Made by a program: the position numbers and the translations under genes
Part shown: piece by piece, positions 41,716 through 51,948 of the stretch
How positions within the stretch are numbered: the first letter of the stretch is position 1
Layout: each line of letters starts with the position of its first letter
The notes under the pieces: model-generated
Seen by the model: only the letters and a program-made list of their open reading frames with translations
Databases searched by the model: none
What the model was told of the DNA's origin: nothing
Origin: Allobogoriella alba
GTDB taxonomy: Bacteria; Actinomycetota; Actinomycetes; Actinomycetales; Actinomycetaceae
Length of the DNA stretch: 64,000 bases
Direction of reading: 5' to 3'
Assembly (NCBI RefSeq): GCF_042665525.1
Contig: NZ_JBHTCQ010000003.1
Location: 124,001-188,000, forward strand

Positions 41716-42224
41716 CCACGACCCTCACCCGCCCGGTCCGCCCGGGCACGCCGCGTACCGGCGTCGAGCGTCCCGGCGGCACCGGTACACCCCGGACGTC
41801 GGCCGCCCACCCCTGGGACCGCGTCCGCTTCGCCGGACCGCCGGTACGGGCGTGCGGACCGGACGAGGAGAGCGCGCCGGTCGACGAGGTTGACCTCCCC
41901 GATCCGCAGCAGTGGGCAGGCGCCCTGGTCCGTTCGACCGTCGAGGTGCTGTGCGGCAGCCGGCCGGTCGCACAGCTGGCGCGGTGGCTCGCACCCGAGC
42001 TTTTCGAGTCCGTGTCCCGGCGCGCGGGCCTCGCCGAGCGGATCCAGGGACGGCCCCGGATGGCTGCACGGGCGATCATCCGCAGGGTGCACGTGTGCCG
42101 GATCGAGGCCGGGACCGTGGAGGCGTCCGTCGTCGTCCACGACGGCAGCCACCTGCGCGCCGCCGCCGTCCGGCTCGAGGCGCACCGCGGCAGGTGGCGC
42201 GCCACGGCCCTGCAGATCGGTTGA
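41712..42224 (+). CDS. Rv3235-like protein
   Basis: 170 residues. An unstructured Pro/Thr-rich N-terminus precedes a compact C-terminal domain with QQWAGALVRSTVEVLCGSRP, QLARWLAPELFESVSRR and VHVCRIEAGTVEASVVVH, the pattern of the mycobacterial Rv3235 family. Function unknown. Conserved linkage to secA suggests an envelope or secretion link. It is coupled to the LysM gene by an ATGA overlap and converges with the FMN reductase gene 11 bases away. Confidence 0.82.
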   Translation: MTTTLTRPVRPGTPRTGVERPGGTGTPRTSAAHPWDRVRFAGPPVRACGPDEESAPVDEVDLPDPQQWAGALVRSTVEVLCGSRPVAQLARWLAPELFESVSRRAGLAERIQGRPRMAARAIIRRVHVCRIEAGTVEASVVVHDGSHLRAAAVRLEAHRGRWRATALQIG

Positions 42225-42235
42225 GCTCTCTCGGG

Positions 42236-42853
42236 TCAGATGCCCCGCAGCATCTGGTCGAAGGACGGGACGTCGTCGTACAGGCCTGCCGCACCGTCGG
42301 CCGGACGCTCCGCGACGCGGTCCGCGAGCTCCTTGCCGGCGCGCCGGATCCGAGCCGGCAACGGGTTGACCGTGTCGACCTCACCGGACCAGTCGTCGGT
42401 CGCGGCGAACACCGAGGTGGGCACCACGTCCGCCCGCAGGTAGGTCAGCAGCGGACGCATCGAGTACTCGAGGGCGAGGGAGTGCCGGGCCGTCCCGCCC
42501 GTGGCACCGAGCAGCACCGGCATGCCGGTGAGCGAGTCCTTGTCGATGACGTCGATGAACGACTTGAACAGGCCGGAGTAGGTGGTGGTGAACAGTGGGG
42601 AGACGAGGACGAGCCCGTCCGCGGCCGTCATCGTGTCGAGCGCCTCCCGCAGACTCCCGGTCGGGAAGCCGGTGAGCATGGCGTTGACGATCTCGTGGGC
42701 GATGCCGCGCAGCTCGATCGTCTCCACCCGCGCGCCGACGTTTCGGCTCGCCAGCTCCGCCGTCGTGGCCTCCGTGAGCCGGTCGGCCAGCAGCCGCGTG
42801 GAGCTGGGCTGGCCCAGACCGGCCGAGATCGCGACGATCGTGCGCTCGTTCAT
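42236..42853 (-). CDS. NADPH-dependent FMN reductase (CE1759 type)
   Basis: 205 residues, flavodoxin-like. AISAGLGQPSSTRLLADRL is the phosphate-binding loop, and VLVSPLFTTTYSGLFKSFIDVID is the flavin-site segment. VLLGATGGTARHSLALEYSMRPLLTYL follows. It should reduce FMN and supply FMNH2 to the LLM monooxygenase encoded 22 bases upstream. A GGGAGCAGAGC ribosome site precedes ATG 42853. The pair corresponds to the CE1758/CE1759 pair annotated in corynebacteria. Confidence 0.92.
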   Translation of the reverse strand: MNERTIVAISAGLGQPSSTRLLADRLTEATTAELASRNVGARVETIELRGIAHEIVNAMLTGFPTGSLREALDTMTAADGLVLVSPLFTTTYSGLFKSFIDVIDKDSLTGMPVLLGATGGTARHSLALEYSMRPLLTYLRADVVPTSVFAATDDWSGEVDTVNPLPARIRRAGKELADRVAERPADGAAGLYDDVPSFDQMLRGI

Positions 42854-42875
42854 GCTCTGCTCCCTTCGCCGGACC

Positions 42876-44057
42876 TCAGCGCTCGGCCGAGGTCTCGGAC
42901 TCGGTAACGGTCTCGCCCGCCGGGCTCTTCCCGGTCCACCGGTCCTCGCCCGCGACGTGGCCCTGGTGCTCTGCACCGGACGCCCGGGCCGCGGCCACCC
43001 GCTCGGCGTGGCTCGGCGGGCCGGACGGGACGCCGTCGGGACGGTGCGGCTCCATCTCCTTGCGCAGCGCCGGGACGATCTCCTCGGCGAGGATGTCGAT
43101 CTGCTCGAGCACGGTCTTCAGCGGCAGGCCGGCGTGGTCGATGAGGAAGAGCTGGCGCTGGTAGTCGCCGACGTGCTCACGCATCGCGGCGTAGCGGTCG
43201 ATGATCTGCTGCGGGCTGCCGACCGTGAGCGGGGTCTCGGCGGTGAACTCCTCCATCGAGGGGCCGTGGCCGTAGACCGGGGCGTTGTCGAAGTAGGGGC
43301 GGAACTCGTTCCAGGCGTCCTGACTGTTCTTGCGGGCGAAGAACTGCCCGCCGAGGCCGACGATCGCCTGGTCCGCACGCCCGTGCCCGTAGTGCTCGAA
43401 CCGCTGCCGGTAGTACTGCACCATGCGCGTCGTGTGGCTCATGGGCCAGAAGATGTTGTTGTGGAAGAAGCCGTCGCCGTAGTACGCGGCCTGCTCGGCG
43501 ATCTCGGGGCTGCGGATCGATCCGTGCCAGACGAACGGCGGGACGCCGTCGAGCGGTCGGGGCGTGGCGGTGAAGCCCTGCAGCGGCGTGCGGAACTTGC
43601 CCTGCCAGTCGACCACGTCCTCCTCCCAGAGGCGGCGCAGCAGCGCGTAGTTCTCGATGGCCAGGTTGATGCCCTGGCGGATGTCCTTGCCGAACCACGG
43701 GTAGACCGGGCCGGTGTTGCCGCGGCCCATCATGAGATCCATCCGGCCGTTCGAGAGGACCTGCAGCATGGCGTAGTCCTCGGCGATCTTCACCGGGTCG
43801 TTGGTCGTGATGAGCGTGGTGGCGGTCGACAGCACGATGTTCTTCGTCGACGCGGCGAGGTACCCCAGCATCGTGGTCGGCGAGGACGCGACGAACGGCG
43901 GGTTGTGGTGCTCACCGGTGGCGAAGACGTCGAGGCCCGCCTCGTCGGCGTGCTGCGCGATCGCGAGCATCGACCGCACGCGCTCCGTGTCGTCAGGTAT
44001 CCGACCCGTCGTGGGGTCGGTCGTGACGTCGCTGACGCTGAAGATTCCGAACTGCAT
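42876..44057 (-). CDS. LLM class FMN-dependent monooxygenase (CE1758 type)
   Basis: 393 residues, luciferase-like TIM barrel: MQFGIFSVSDVT, FATGEHHNPPFVASSP, STATTLITTNDPVKIAEDYA, LMMGRGNTGPVYPWFGKDI and PFVWHGSIRSPEIAEQAA. A 50-residue polar C-terminal tail is extra. It oxidises an unknown substrate with FMNH2 from the neighbouring reductase. ATG 44057 has GGAG upstream. The ATGTTCCG palindrome 33 bases ahead of the start is its likely operator. Confidence 0.92.
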   Translation of the reverse strand: MQFGIFSVSDVTTDPTTGRIPDDTERVRSMLAIAQHADEAGLDVFATGEHHNPPFVASSPTTMLGYLAASTKNIVLSTATTLITTNDPVKIAEDYAMLQVLSNGRMDLMMGRGNTGPVYPWFGKDIRQGINLAIENYALLRRLWEEDVVDWQGKFRTPLQGFTATPRPLDGVPPFVWHGSIRSPEIAEQAAYYGDGFFHNNIFWPMSHTTRMVQYYRQRFEHYGHGRADQAIVGLGGQFFARKNSQDAWNEFRPYFDNAPVYGHGPSMEEFTAETPLTVGSPQQIIDRYAAMREHVGDYQRQLFLIDHAGLPLKTVLEQIDILAEEIVPALRKEMEPHRPDGVPSGPPSHAERVAAARASGAEHQGHVAGEDRWTGKSPAGETVTESETSAER

Positions 44058-44089
44058 GGTGCCGACTCCTGATCGATGCCTTTGCATGA

Positions 44090-44109
44090 ATGTTCCGAAG
44101 GCGGAACAT
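44090..44109. promoter_or_regulatory. Operator palindrome upstream of the LLM/FMN reductase pair
   Basis: ATGTTCCG, a four-base spacer AAGG, then CGGAACAT: perfect 8-base arms, 33-52 bases ahead of the LLM start on its own strand. It stands between the divergent-end of secA and this operon, in the -10/-35 zone, as expected for a MarR/Rrf2/TetR-type repressor site. No regulator gene is adjacent. Confidence 0.75.
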
Positions 44110-44139
44110 CGGGCACCTGCACCCTATTCCCGCCGCGGG

Positions 44140-47004
<2,865 letters not shown>

Positions 47005-47059
47005 GCAGCACTCCAGGTCGTCGGTCGTGGCGGGGCATCCGCGGCACGAGCGCCCGCGT

Positions 47060-47110
47060 CCGGGCGCACGCCCCATGGTAGGCGCTGGCCCGCCCGGCGT
47101 GTGCGCCCGG
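47060..47110 (-). terminator. Long bulged hairpin between the AZL gene and secA
   Basis: CCGGGCGCA+CGCC (47060-47072) pairs with GGCG+TGCGCCCGG (47096-47110), 13 pairs with a two-base bulge and a 23-base loop. It begins 26 bases after the AZL stop and ends 55 bases before the secA start on the same strand, so it may separate the two transcripts or regulate secA. Confidence 0.7.
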
Positions 47111-47136
47111 GGCTGGCCGGGGCGTACTGGTGCGGC

Positions 47137-48483
47137 CTACGTGGCGGTGGGACGTCCGAGGACCTGTCGGGCGAGCTCGGCGACGAGGTCCCCTGCGGCG
47201 TCCGGGTCGACGGCGAGGTCCTCCAGCCCCAGCCAGGCCGCCATCTCGTGCAGCTCCGCGGTCAGCTCGGTGACGACGTCATGCCGGTCCGGCCATGCTC
47301 CGCCGCCCGTACGGGGCAGGCCGGCCACCTCCTCAGGCCGCTCGGAGAATGCCGAGCGGACCCGCAGGACGCCGGAACGACGGTCGGCCTTGAGGTCGAC
47401 ACGTGCGACGAGGTGCTCGCCGAGCAGGAACGGCAGGACGTAGTAGCCGTGCGTGCGCTGCTCGGGCGGGGTGTAGATCCCGATCCGGTAGTGCATGCCC
47501 CAGAGCGCCAGCAGCCGGTCACGCTCGAAGACGAGCGGGTCGAACGGCGCCAGCAGGGCACGGACGCGGGTCCGCCGGGGCACGCGGGCGGTCACGTCGA
47601 GGTAGGCCGGCCTGCCCCAGCCGGACACCTGGACCGGCTCGAGCGCCCCTTCCTCGACGAGCTCGCGCACCGCCGTCGTCGTGGCGTCGATGCGGAGCCG
47701 GAAGTAGTCGGCGAGGCATCCGACGGTCCCGACGCCGTGCGCCCGGGCCGCGATCCGGACGAGCTCCCGGATCGCGTCCGGCTTGTCGAGCAGGGGCGCG
47801 GCATGGACCTCGGGCGGCAGCACCCGCTCGGCAAGGTCGTAGGACCGCTCGAACTGGCTGGTCCGGTGGGAGACGACGACCTCGCCGACGTCCCACAGGT
47901 GCTCGAGGGCGTGCTTGGCGGGCGTCCAGTTCCAGCCCCAGTGCTCCTTCGGTCCACGCTCGTGCCCGAGGATCGCATGCAGCTCGCCGGCCGTCACCGG
48001 GCCGTGCTCCGCGACGAGGTCTCGGACGCCGGCGAGCAGGCCCGGGTACTGCTGCTCGTACCGCTTCTCCTTGTCGCGGTACGCCTCGCGGCGCCAGTGC
48101 AGCAGCTGGTAGGTCCGTGGCGGGACGTAGGAGGCCACGTGCGCCCAAGACTCCACGATCCGCCGCGGCGCACGGCCGGCGGCCCGGTCGAGCAGCGAAA
48201 CGTCGTAGGTGCCGAGCCGGGAGAAGACCGGCAGCAGGTGGGCCCGCGCGAGCACGTTGACGGAGTCGATCTGCAGCAGGCCGACCCGGTCCAGGAGACG
48301 GGCGAGGTGCGCCATGGTGACCCGACCGGACGGAGCGGGGCCGTCGAGGCCCTGGGCTGCGACCGCGATGCGGCGCGCCTGACCGGTGGTGAGCGTGCGG
48401 GACGACGGCGCCAGGGGACTCGCGCCCCGCCGCCGGAGAGCTGTCGTGGTCACCCGAGTCATCATGCCGGGCCCCACCGACAT
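47137..48483 (-). CDS. YcaQ/AlkZ-like (AZL) winged-helix DNA glycosylase
   Basis: 448 residues of the HTH_42 superfamily. The stretch RVGLLQIDSVNVLARAHLLP matches the YcaQ region, and Gln71-Ile-Asp73 is the Q-phi-D catalytic motif of AZL glycosylases. FSRLGTYD and ESWAHVASYVP follow, as in YcaQ. Further winged-helix segments include VREL-VEEG and the LAPFDPLVFERDRLLALWGM beta core. E. coli YcaQ unhooks alkylated purines and nitrogen-mustard interstrand crosslinks; the exact substrate here is inference. ATG 48483 overlaps the udgX stop (TGATG). Confidence 0.88.
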   Translation of the reverse strand: MSVGPGMMTRVTTTALRRRGASPLAPSSRTLTTGQARRIAVAAQGLDGPAPSGRVTMAHLARLLDRVGLLQIDSVNVLARAHLLPVFSRLGTYDVSLLDRAAGRAPRRIVESWAHVASYVPPRTYQLLHWRREAYRDKEKRYEQQYPGLLAGVRDLVAEHGPVTAGELHAILGHERGPKEHWGWNWTPAKHALEHLWDVGEVVVSHRTSQFERSYDLAERVLPPEVHAAPLLDKPDAIRELVRIAARAHGVGTVGCLADYFRLRIDATTTAVRELVEEGALEPVQVSGWGRPAYLDVTARVPRRTRVRALLAPFDPLVFERDRLLALWGMHYRIGIYTPPEQRTHGYYVLPFLLGEHLVARVDLKADRRSGVLRVRSAFSERPEEVAGLPRTGGGAWPDRHDVVTELTAELHEMAAWLGLEDLAVDPDAAGDLVAELARQVLGRPTAT

Positions 48484-49112
48484 CACGTCGCGAGGCCGAG
48501 GTCCTCGACCAGCGCGGCGAAGGCCGCGTCCCACTCCGGCTTGCCGCGCAGCCGCAGCACGGCCGACGGGTGGGTGGTCACGACGACCCGGTAGCCGGCG
48601 TCCTGCTCCGCCTCGAGCACCTGTCCGCGGACCTCCCCGACGCGCACGTCGTGGCCGAGCACGGCCCGCGCCGCGGTGGCGCCGAGGCACACCACCACGT
48701 CCGGCGACACGGCGGCGAGCTCGGCGAGCAACCACGGACGGCAGGCCTCGAGGTGTGCGACGCCGGGCTTCTTGTGCAGCCGGCGCTTGCCGCGCTCGAC
48801 GAACCGGAAGTGCTTGACGGCGTTCGTCGAGTACACGCGGTCCGCGTCGATACCGGCGGCCTCGAGGGCGTCGGAGAGCACCCGCCCGGCCGGACCGACG
48901 AACGGCGCCCCCTCGCGGTCCTCCCGGTCGCCCGGCTGCTCCCCCACCACCACGACGCGGGCGCGCGCGGGACCGGCGGAGAAGACGACCTGGGTGGCGT
49001 CCGCCCACAGCTCACAACCCCGGCAGCCCGGAGCGGCCTCGCGCAACGCGTCGACGTCTCCGTCCTGCGGCACCCACTGCTCGGCGCCGGGGCGTTCGGG
49101 TGCGCGTGCCAT
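48483..49112 (-). CDS. UdgX family uracil-DNA binding protein
   Basis: 209 residues of the family-4-like uracil-DNA glycosylase fold. Motif A is GEQPGDREDREGAPFVGPAG; Fe-S cysteines lie in CRGCELW and further on. GKRRLHKKPG holds the UdgX-specific KRRxH insertion; the His is residue 113 (His109 in the M. smegmatis protein), which covalently bonds the deoxyribose after uracil release. TTHPSAVLR is motif B-like. UdgX thus caps uracil lesions in DNA. It is the middle gene of a coupled three-gene operon. Confidence 0.9.
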   Translation of the reverse strand: MARAPERPGAEQWVPQDGDVDALREAAPGCRGCELWADATQVVFSAGPARARVVVVGEQPGDREDREGAPFVGPAGRVLSDALEAAGIDADRVYSTNAVKHFRFVERGKRRLHKKPGVAHLEACRPWLLAELAAVSPDVVVCLGATAARAVLGHDVRVGEVRGQVLEAEQDAGYRVVVTTHPSAVLRLRGKPEWDAAFAALVEDLGLAT

Positions 49113-49948
49113 CAGACCCCTTCCCGTACCGGCAGCAGCTCCGCCAGACGTCCGGACAGGCCCAGCGCGTCGAACGGCGCCCGCACCTTGGCGTCGTTGT
49201 CGAAGTAAACGTAGACGTCCCGGACCTCCTCATGCCACCTGCGCACCCGGAGGGCCCACTCCGCCAGCGCGACGTCGTCGTAGCCGGAGACGTACAGCTC
49301 GGCGTCACCGTGCAGCCTCACGTAGAGGAAGTCGGCGGTGATCACCTCCAGGAACGGCCAGCGGCCCGCGGTGTCGGCCACGACGACGGCGACGTCGCAG
49401 GCCCGAGCGAGGTCGGGGAACGCGGGGTCCCGATAGGAGTCGTGGCGCACCTCGACCGCGTGCCGGAGGGGCCGGTCCGGGCCCGGCTCCGTCCAGGCGC
49501 GTCCCTCGAGCCGCTCGTCGTGCCCGGCGGCGAGGCGCGCGGCCTCGCCGGTGGTGCGTGGCAGCAGCCGCAGGAAACGTTCCAGCCGTCCGGCGTCGAA
49601 GGCGAGGGTCGGCGGAAGCTGCCACAGCACCGGTCCGAGCTTCTCACCGAGTGCCAGAACTCCGGACGCGAAGAAGTTCGCCAGTGGCGTCCCGACGTCG
49701 GTCAGCTTCTTCATGTGCGTGACGAAACGTGGCCCCTTGACCGCGAAGAGGAAACCCTGCGGGGTCTGCTCGTACCACCTTCGATAGCTCGTCGGAGTCT
49801 GCAGGGAGTAGAACGACCCGTTGATCTCGACCGTGCCGAGCCGCGCCGCGACGTAGCCGAGCTCCTCCCGCTGCGGAAGCCCGCGCGGGTAGAAGGTGCC
49901 GCGCCACGGCCCGTAACGCCATCCGGAGATCCCGACGTGGACCGTCAT
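49112..49948 (-). CDS. DUF72 family TIM-barrel protein
   Basis: 278 residues. HVGISGWRYGPWRGTFYP, LGTVEINGSFYSLQTPTSY, FLFAVKGPRFVTHMKKL, GPVLWQLPPTLAFDAGRLERFL and FLYVRLHGDAELYVSGY are the DUF72 blocks. Members often sit in DNA-repair neighbourhoods; no reaction is established. The conserved Glu-Ile-Asn and Arg-His segments suggest a metal or nuclease-like centre, but this is unproven. It is the first gene of the DUF72-UdgX-AZL operon. ATG 49948 is the only good start. Its TGATG overlap couples it to udgX. Confidence 0.92.
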   Translation of the reverse strand: MTVHVGISGWRYGPWRGTFYPRGLPQREELGYVAARLGTVEINGSFYSLQTPTSYRRWYEQTPQGFLFAVKGPRFVTHMKKLTDVGTPLANFFASGVLALGEKLGPVLWQLPPTLAFDAGRLERFLRLLPRTTGEAARLAAGHDERLEGRAWTEPGPDRPLRHAVEVRHDSYRDPAFPDLARACDVAVVVADTAGRWPFLEVITADFLYVRLHGDAELYVSGYDDVALAEWALRVRRWHEEVRDVYVYFDNDAKVRAPFDALGLSGRLAELLPVREGV

Positions 49949-50000
49949 CCGGCGAGCGTAGGCGCGGACCTCCCCCGCCGCACGAGCAGAGCGTCCGGGC

Positions 50001-50040
50001 CGGGAGGGCCGGCGCCGGAGCGCCGGCGGCGGCCCTCCCG
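50001..50040 (-). terminator. Strong GC hairpin downstream of hpf
   Basis: CGGGAGGGCC at 50001-50010 is the reverse complement of GGCCCTCCCG at 50031-50040. The inner CCGGCGC/GCGCCGG pairs also, giving a long stem with a 5-base bulge. It lies after the hpf stop on the minus strand. Confidence 0.8.
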
Positions 50041-50068
50041 AACGGTGCGCGTTCGGGCCGGCGGCGGA

Positions 50069-50136
50069 GCGTCGTGAGGCTGGTGGGCCTGGCAGGAGCC
50101 GCGAGGTACGAGCGGCGAGCGGACGCCTCGCGACGC
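50069..50136 (-). terminator. Second stem-loop in the hpf-DUF72 gap
   Basis: GCGTCGTGAGGC (50069-50080) pairs with GCCTCGCGACGC (50125-50136), 11 Watson-Crick pairs and one T-G. A 44-base loop separates the arms. It is nearer to the hpf stop than the hairpin at 50001, so the two act in tandem. The element GGCGGCGGCCCTCCCG recurs at 50025 and 50140. Confidence 0.6.
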
Positions 50137-50169
50137 CCGGCGGCGGCCCTCCCGGAATGGCGACCGACG

Positions 50170-50844
50170 TCAGCTTGCGGCGGCGGTCACCGACTCCTCG
50201 ACGTGGTTCGTGCCGCCGCCCATCACGGTGTTGAGCCGGATGACGCCGTACGTCCAGCCGTGCCGGTGGTAGACGACGCAGGGCTGTCCGGTCTCGTCGT
50301 CGATGAAGAGGTAGAACGGGTGGCCGACGAGCTCCATCTCGTACAGCGCCTGGTCGACCGTCATGGGCTCGGCCTCGTGCAGCTTCTGCCGCACGACGAC
50401 CGGCGAGTCGCCGAGCTGCGCCTCGACGCACTCGCCCGGGGTCGTGGGCGGCACCGGACGGTCGGCCATCTCTGCGTCGTCGCGGTCCGCCGCCGGGTCC
50501 GGGAGCGTGGCGTCGACCGGGGCCGGGACGGCGTAGCGGTGGTGGTTCTTGCGGCGGTCGCGGCTGCGGCGCAGCCTCTCGAGGAGCTTGTTCGAGGCCA
50601 GGTCCAGGGCTCCGTACCGGTCCGAGGCGCGGGCCTCGGCGCGGATCACCGGCCCGCGGTCACGCACCGTGATCTCGACCCTCTCCGACACCTCCGACTG
50701 CCGCGGGTTCGGCTCGTGGGTCAGCTCGACCTCGACCCGCTGGGCACGCGGAGCGAGCTGGGCGACCTTGCCGAGCTTGCCCTCGACGTGGCTGCGGAAC
50801 CGGCCGGCGATCTCGGTGTTACGGCCCTTGACGACGATCTCCAT
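50170..50844 (-). CDS. hpf: Long-form ribosome hibernation promoting factor (HPF/RaiA)
   Basis: 224 residues. The N-terminal S30AE domain starts MEIVVKGRNTEIAGRFRSHV, has KLGKVAQLAPRAQRVEVELT and RVEITVRDRGPVIRAEARA, and ends in a basic KLLERLRRSRDRRKNHH segment. After an acidic linker comes the C-terminal dimerisation domain (VVRQKLHEAEPMTVDQALYE, GHPFYLFIDDETGQPCVVY, YGVIRL). It dimerises 70S ribosomes in stationary phase. ATG 50844 follows GGAGG at a good distance. Its leader is long, about 150 bases if it starts near 51000. Confidence 0.95.
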   Translation of the reverse strand: MEIVVKGRNTEIAGRFRSHVEGKLGKVAQLAPRAQRVEVELTHEPNPRQSEVSERVEITVRDRGPVIRAEARASDRYGALDLASNKLLERLRRSRDRRKNHHRYAVPAPVDATLPDPAADRDDAEMADRPVPPTTPGECVEAQLGDSPVVVRQKLHEAEPMTVDQALYEMELVGHPFYLFIDDETGQPCVVYHRHGWTYGVIRLNTVMGGGTNHVEESVTAAAS

Positions 50845-50950
50845 GGTTGGCGACCTCCATGATCGGGACACGGGAGCGGCTCCCGCGGTGACGGCCTGCT
50901 GGCGGCTCGCGCGGTCAACGGCGAGCCTGCGACGAAGCGACCACCTCCCC

Positions 50951-50968
50951 CCGGCCGGGCCCGGCCGG
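50951..50968 (-). terminator. 18-base perfect palindrome after comF
   Basis: CCGGCCGGGCCCGGCCGG lies 139 bases downstream of the comF stop on the minus strand. It could end comF transcripts or fold within the hpf leader. Confidence 0.45.
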
Positions 50969-51106
50969 CGCTCCTTCGCGCCTTGCGTCGGGTCCGACAG
51001 TGCCCTCCATAGGATCACGCTAGTACCGATCCGGCCCGATGTGGATACCGGGCGGGAAGTTCGGGCCGAGGGCCCGGGAACATGCGGGACCGCACGCGCG
51101 GGACGT

Positions 51107-51850
51107 CTACGTCAGCCCCGCCGCCCCGGACGGCGCGGGTGCGGAGGCGAGTGCCAGCGCAGCGACCGCACGGCCACCCGCCGCCTCGACCGCGCGGGCG
51201 CACGCCGCCAGGGTGGCGCCCGTGGTCACGACGTCGTCGACCAGCACGACGGCGGTCCCCGCGGGGAGCGCCTCCCGCGCGCGCACCGTGCCGCTCCGGT
51301 TGGCGGCCCGTCCGCGAGCGCCCATCCCGGCCTGGTGCGCCCGCCCGCCACGGCGCCGGAGCAGGTCGAGCACCAGCACCTCCCGCCCGCCGCTCCACGC
51401 GCGCGCCAGCCCGCGGGCCACCGCGTCCGCGAGGTCCGCCACCACGAGCCGTCCCGCCGCGCGCCGCCGCCAGCCGGACGGCGCGGGAATCACGACGACG
51501 GCGTCCTCGCCCTCGAGCAGGACGCGGACGTCCGGGTCGTCCGCCCAGCGGCAGGCCGCCTGCGCGGCGGCGGCCAGGACCTGCCCGGCGATGTCCTGGC
51601 GCCGGTGGTTCTTCCAGGCCAGCACCGTCGCCCGCAGCGCGCCGCGGTAGGCGCCGATCGACCATGTGGGCAGCATCGGCCCGGTACCGACGCCGGCGAG
51701 GAGCGACGTCCGGTGCTCGCAGCGCACGGGGCGGCGCCGCAGCAACGCCGCGCACCGCGGGCACAGCGGGACGTCCCACCGGCCACAGCCGGCGCACTCG
51801 ACGGGGATCACCAGTCGTCCGGCGTCCGCGACGGCGCCGCGCAGGTCCAT
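51107..51850 (-). CDS. comF: ComF family phosphoribosyltransferase-like protein
   Basis: 247 residues. The N-terminal zinc-ribbon cysteines CAGCGRWDVPLCPRC are followed by SIGAYRGALRATVLAWKN and the PRPP-binding loop VVLVDDVVTTGATLAA near the C-terminus. ComF proteins are needed for DNA uptake in competent bacteria; in actinobacteria they lie beside lpqB/mtrA as here. ATG 51850 is preferred over ATG 51889, which only adds 13 unmatched residues. Confidence 0.92.
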   Translation of the reverse strand: MDLRGAVADAGRLVIPVECAGCGRWDVPLCPRCAALLRRRPVRCEHRTSLLAGVGTGPMLPTWSIGAYRGALRATVLAWKNHRRQDIAGQVLAAAAQAACRWADDPDVRVLLEGEDAVVVIPAPSGWRRRAAGRLVVADLADAVARGLARAWSGGREVLVLDLLRRRGGRAHQAGMGARGRAANRSGTVRAREALPAGTAVVLVDDVVTTGATLAACARAVEAAGGRAVAALALASAPAPSGAAGLT

Positions 51851-51948
51851 CCGCACAGCCTGGCCACCGGCCTGCCGACAATGGCCCACGCGCCTGCGCC
51901 GCTGTGGACGGCGGGGCTGTCCCCGGGACGACCGGGGACGGGACGGCG

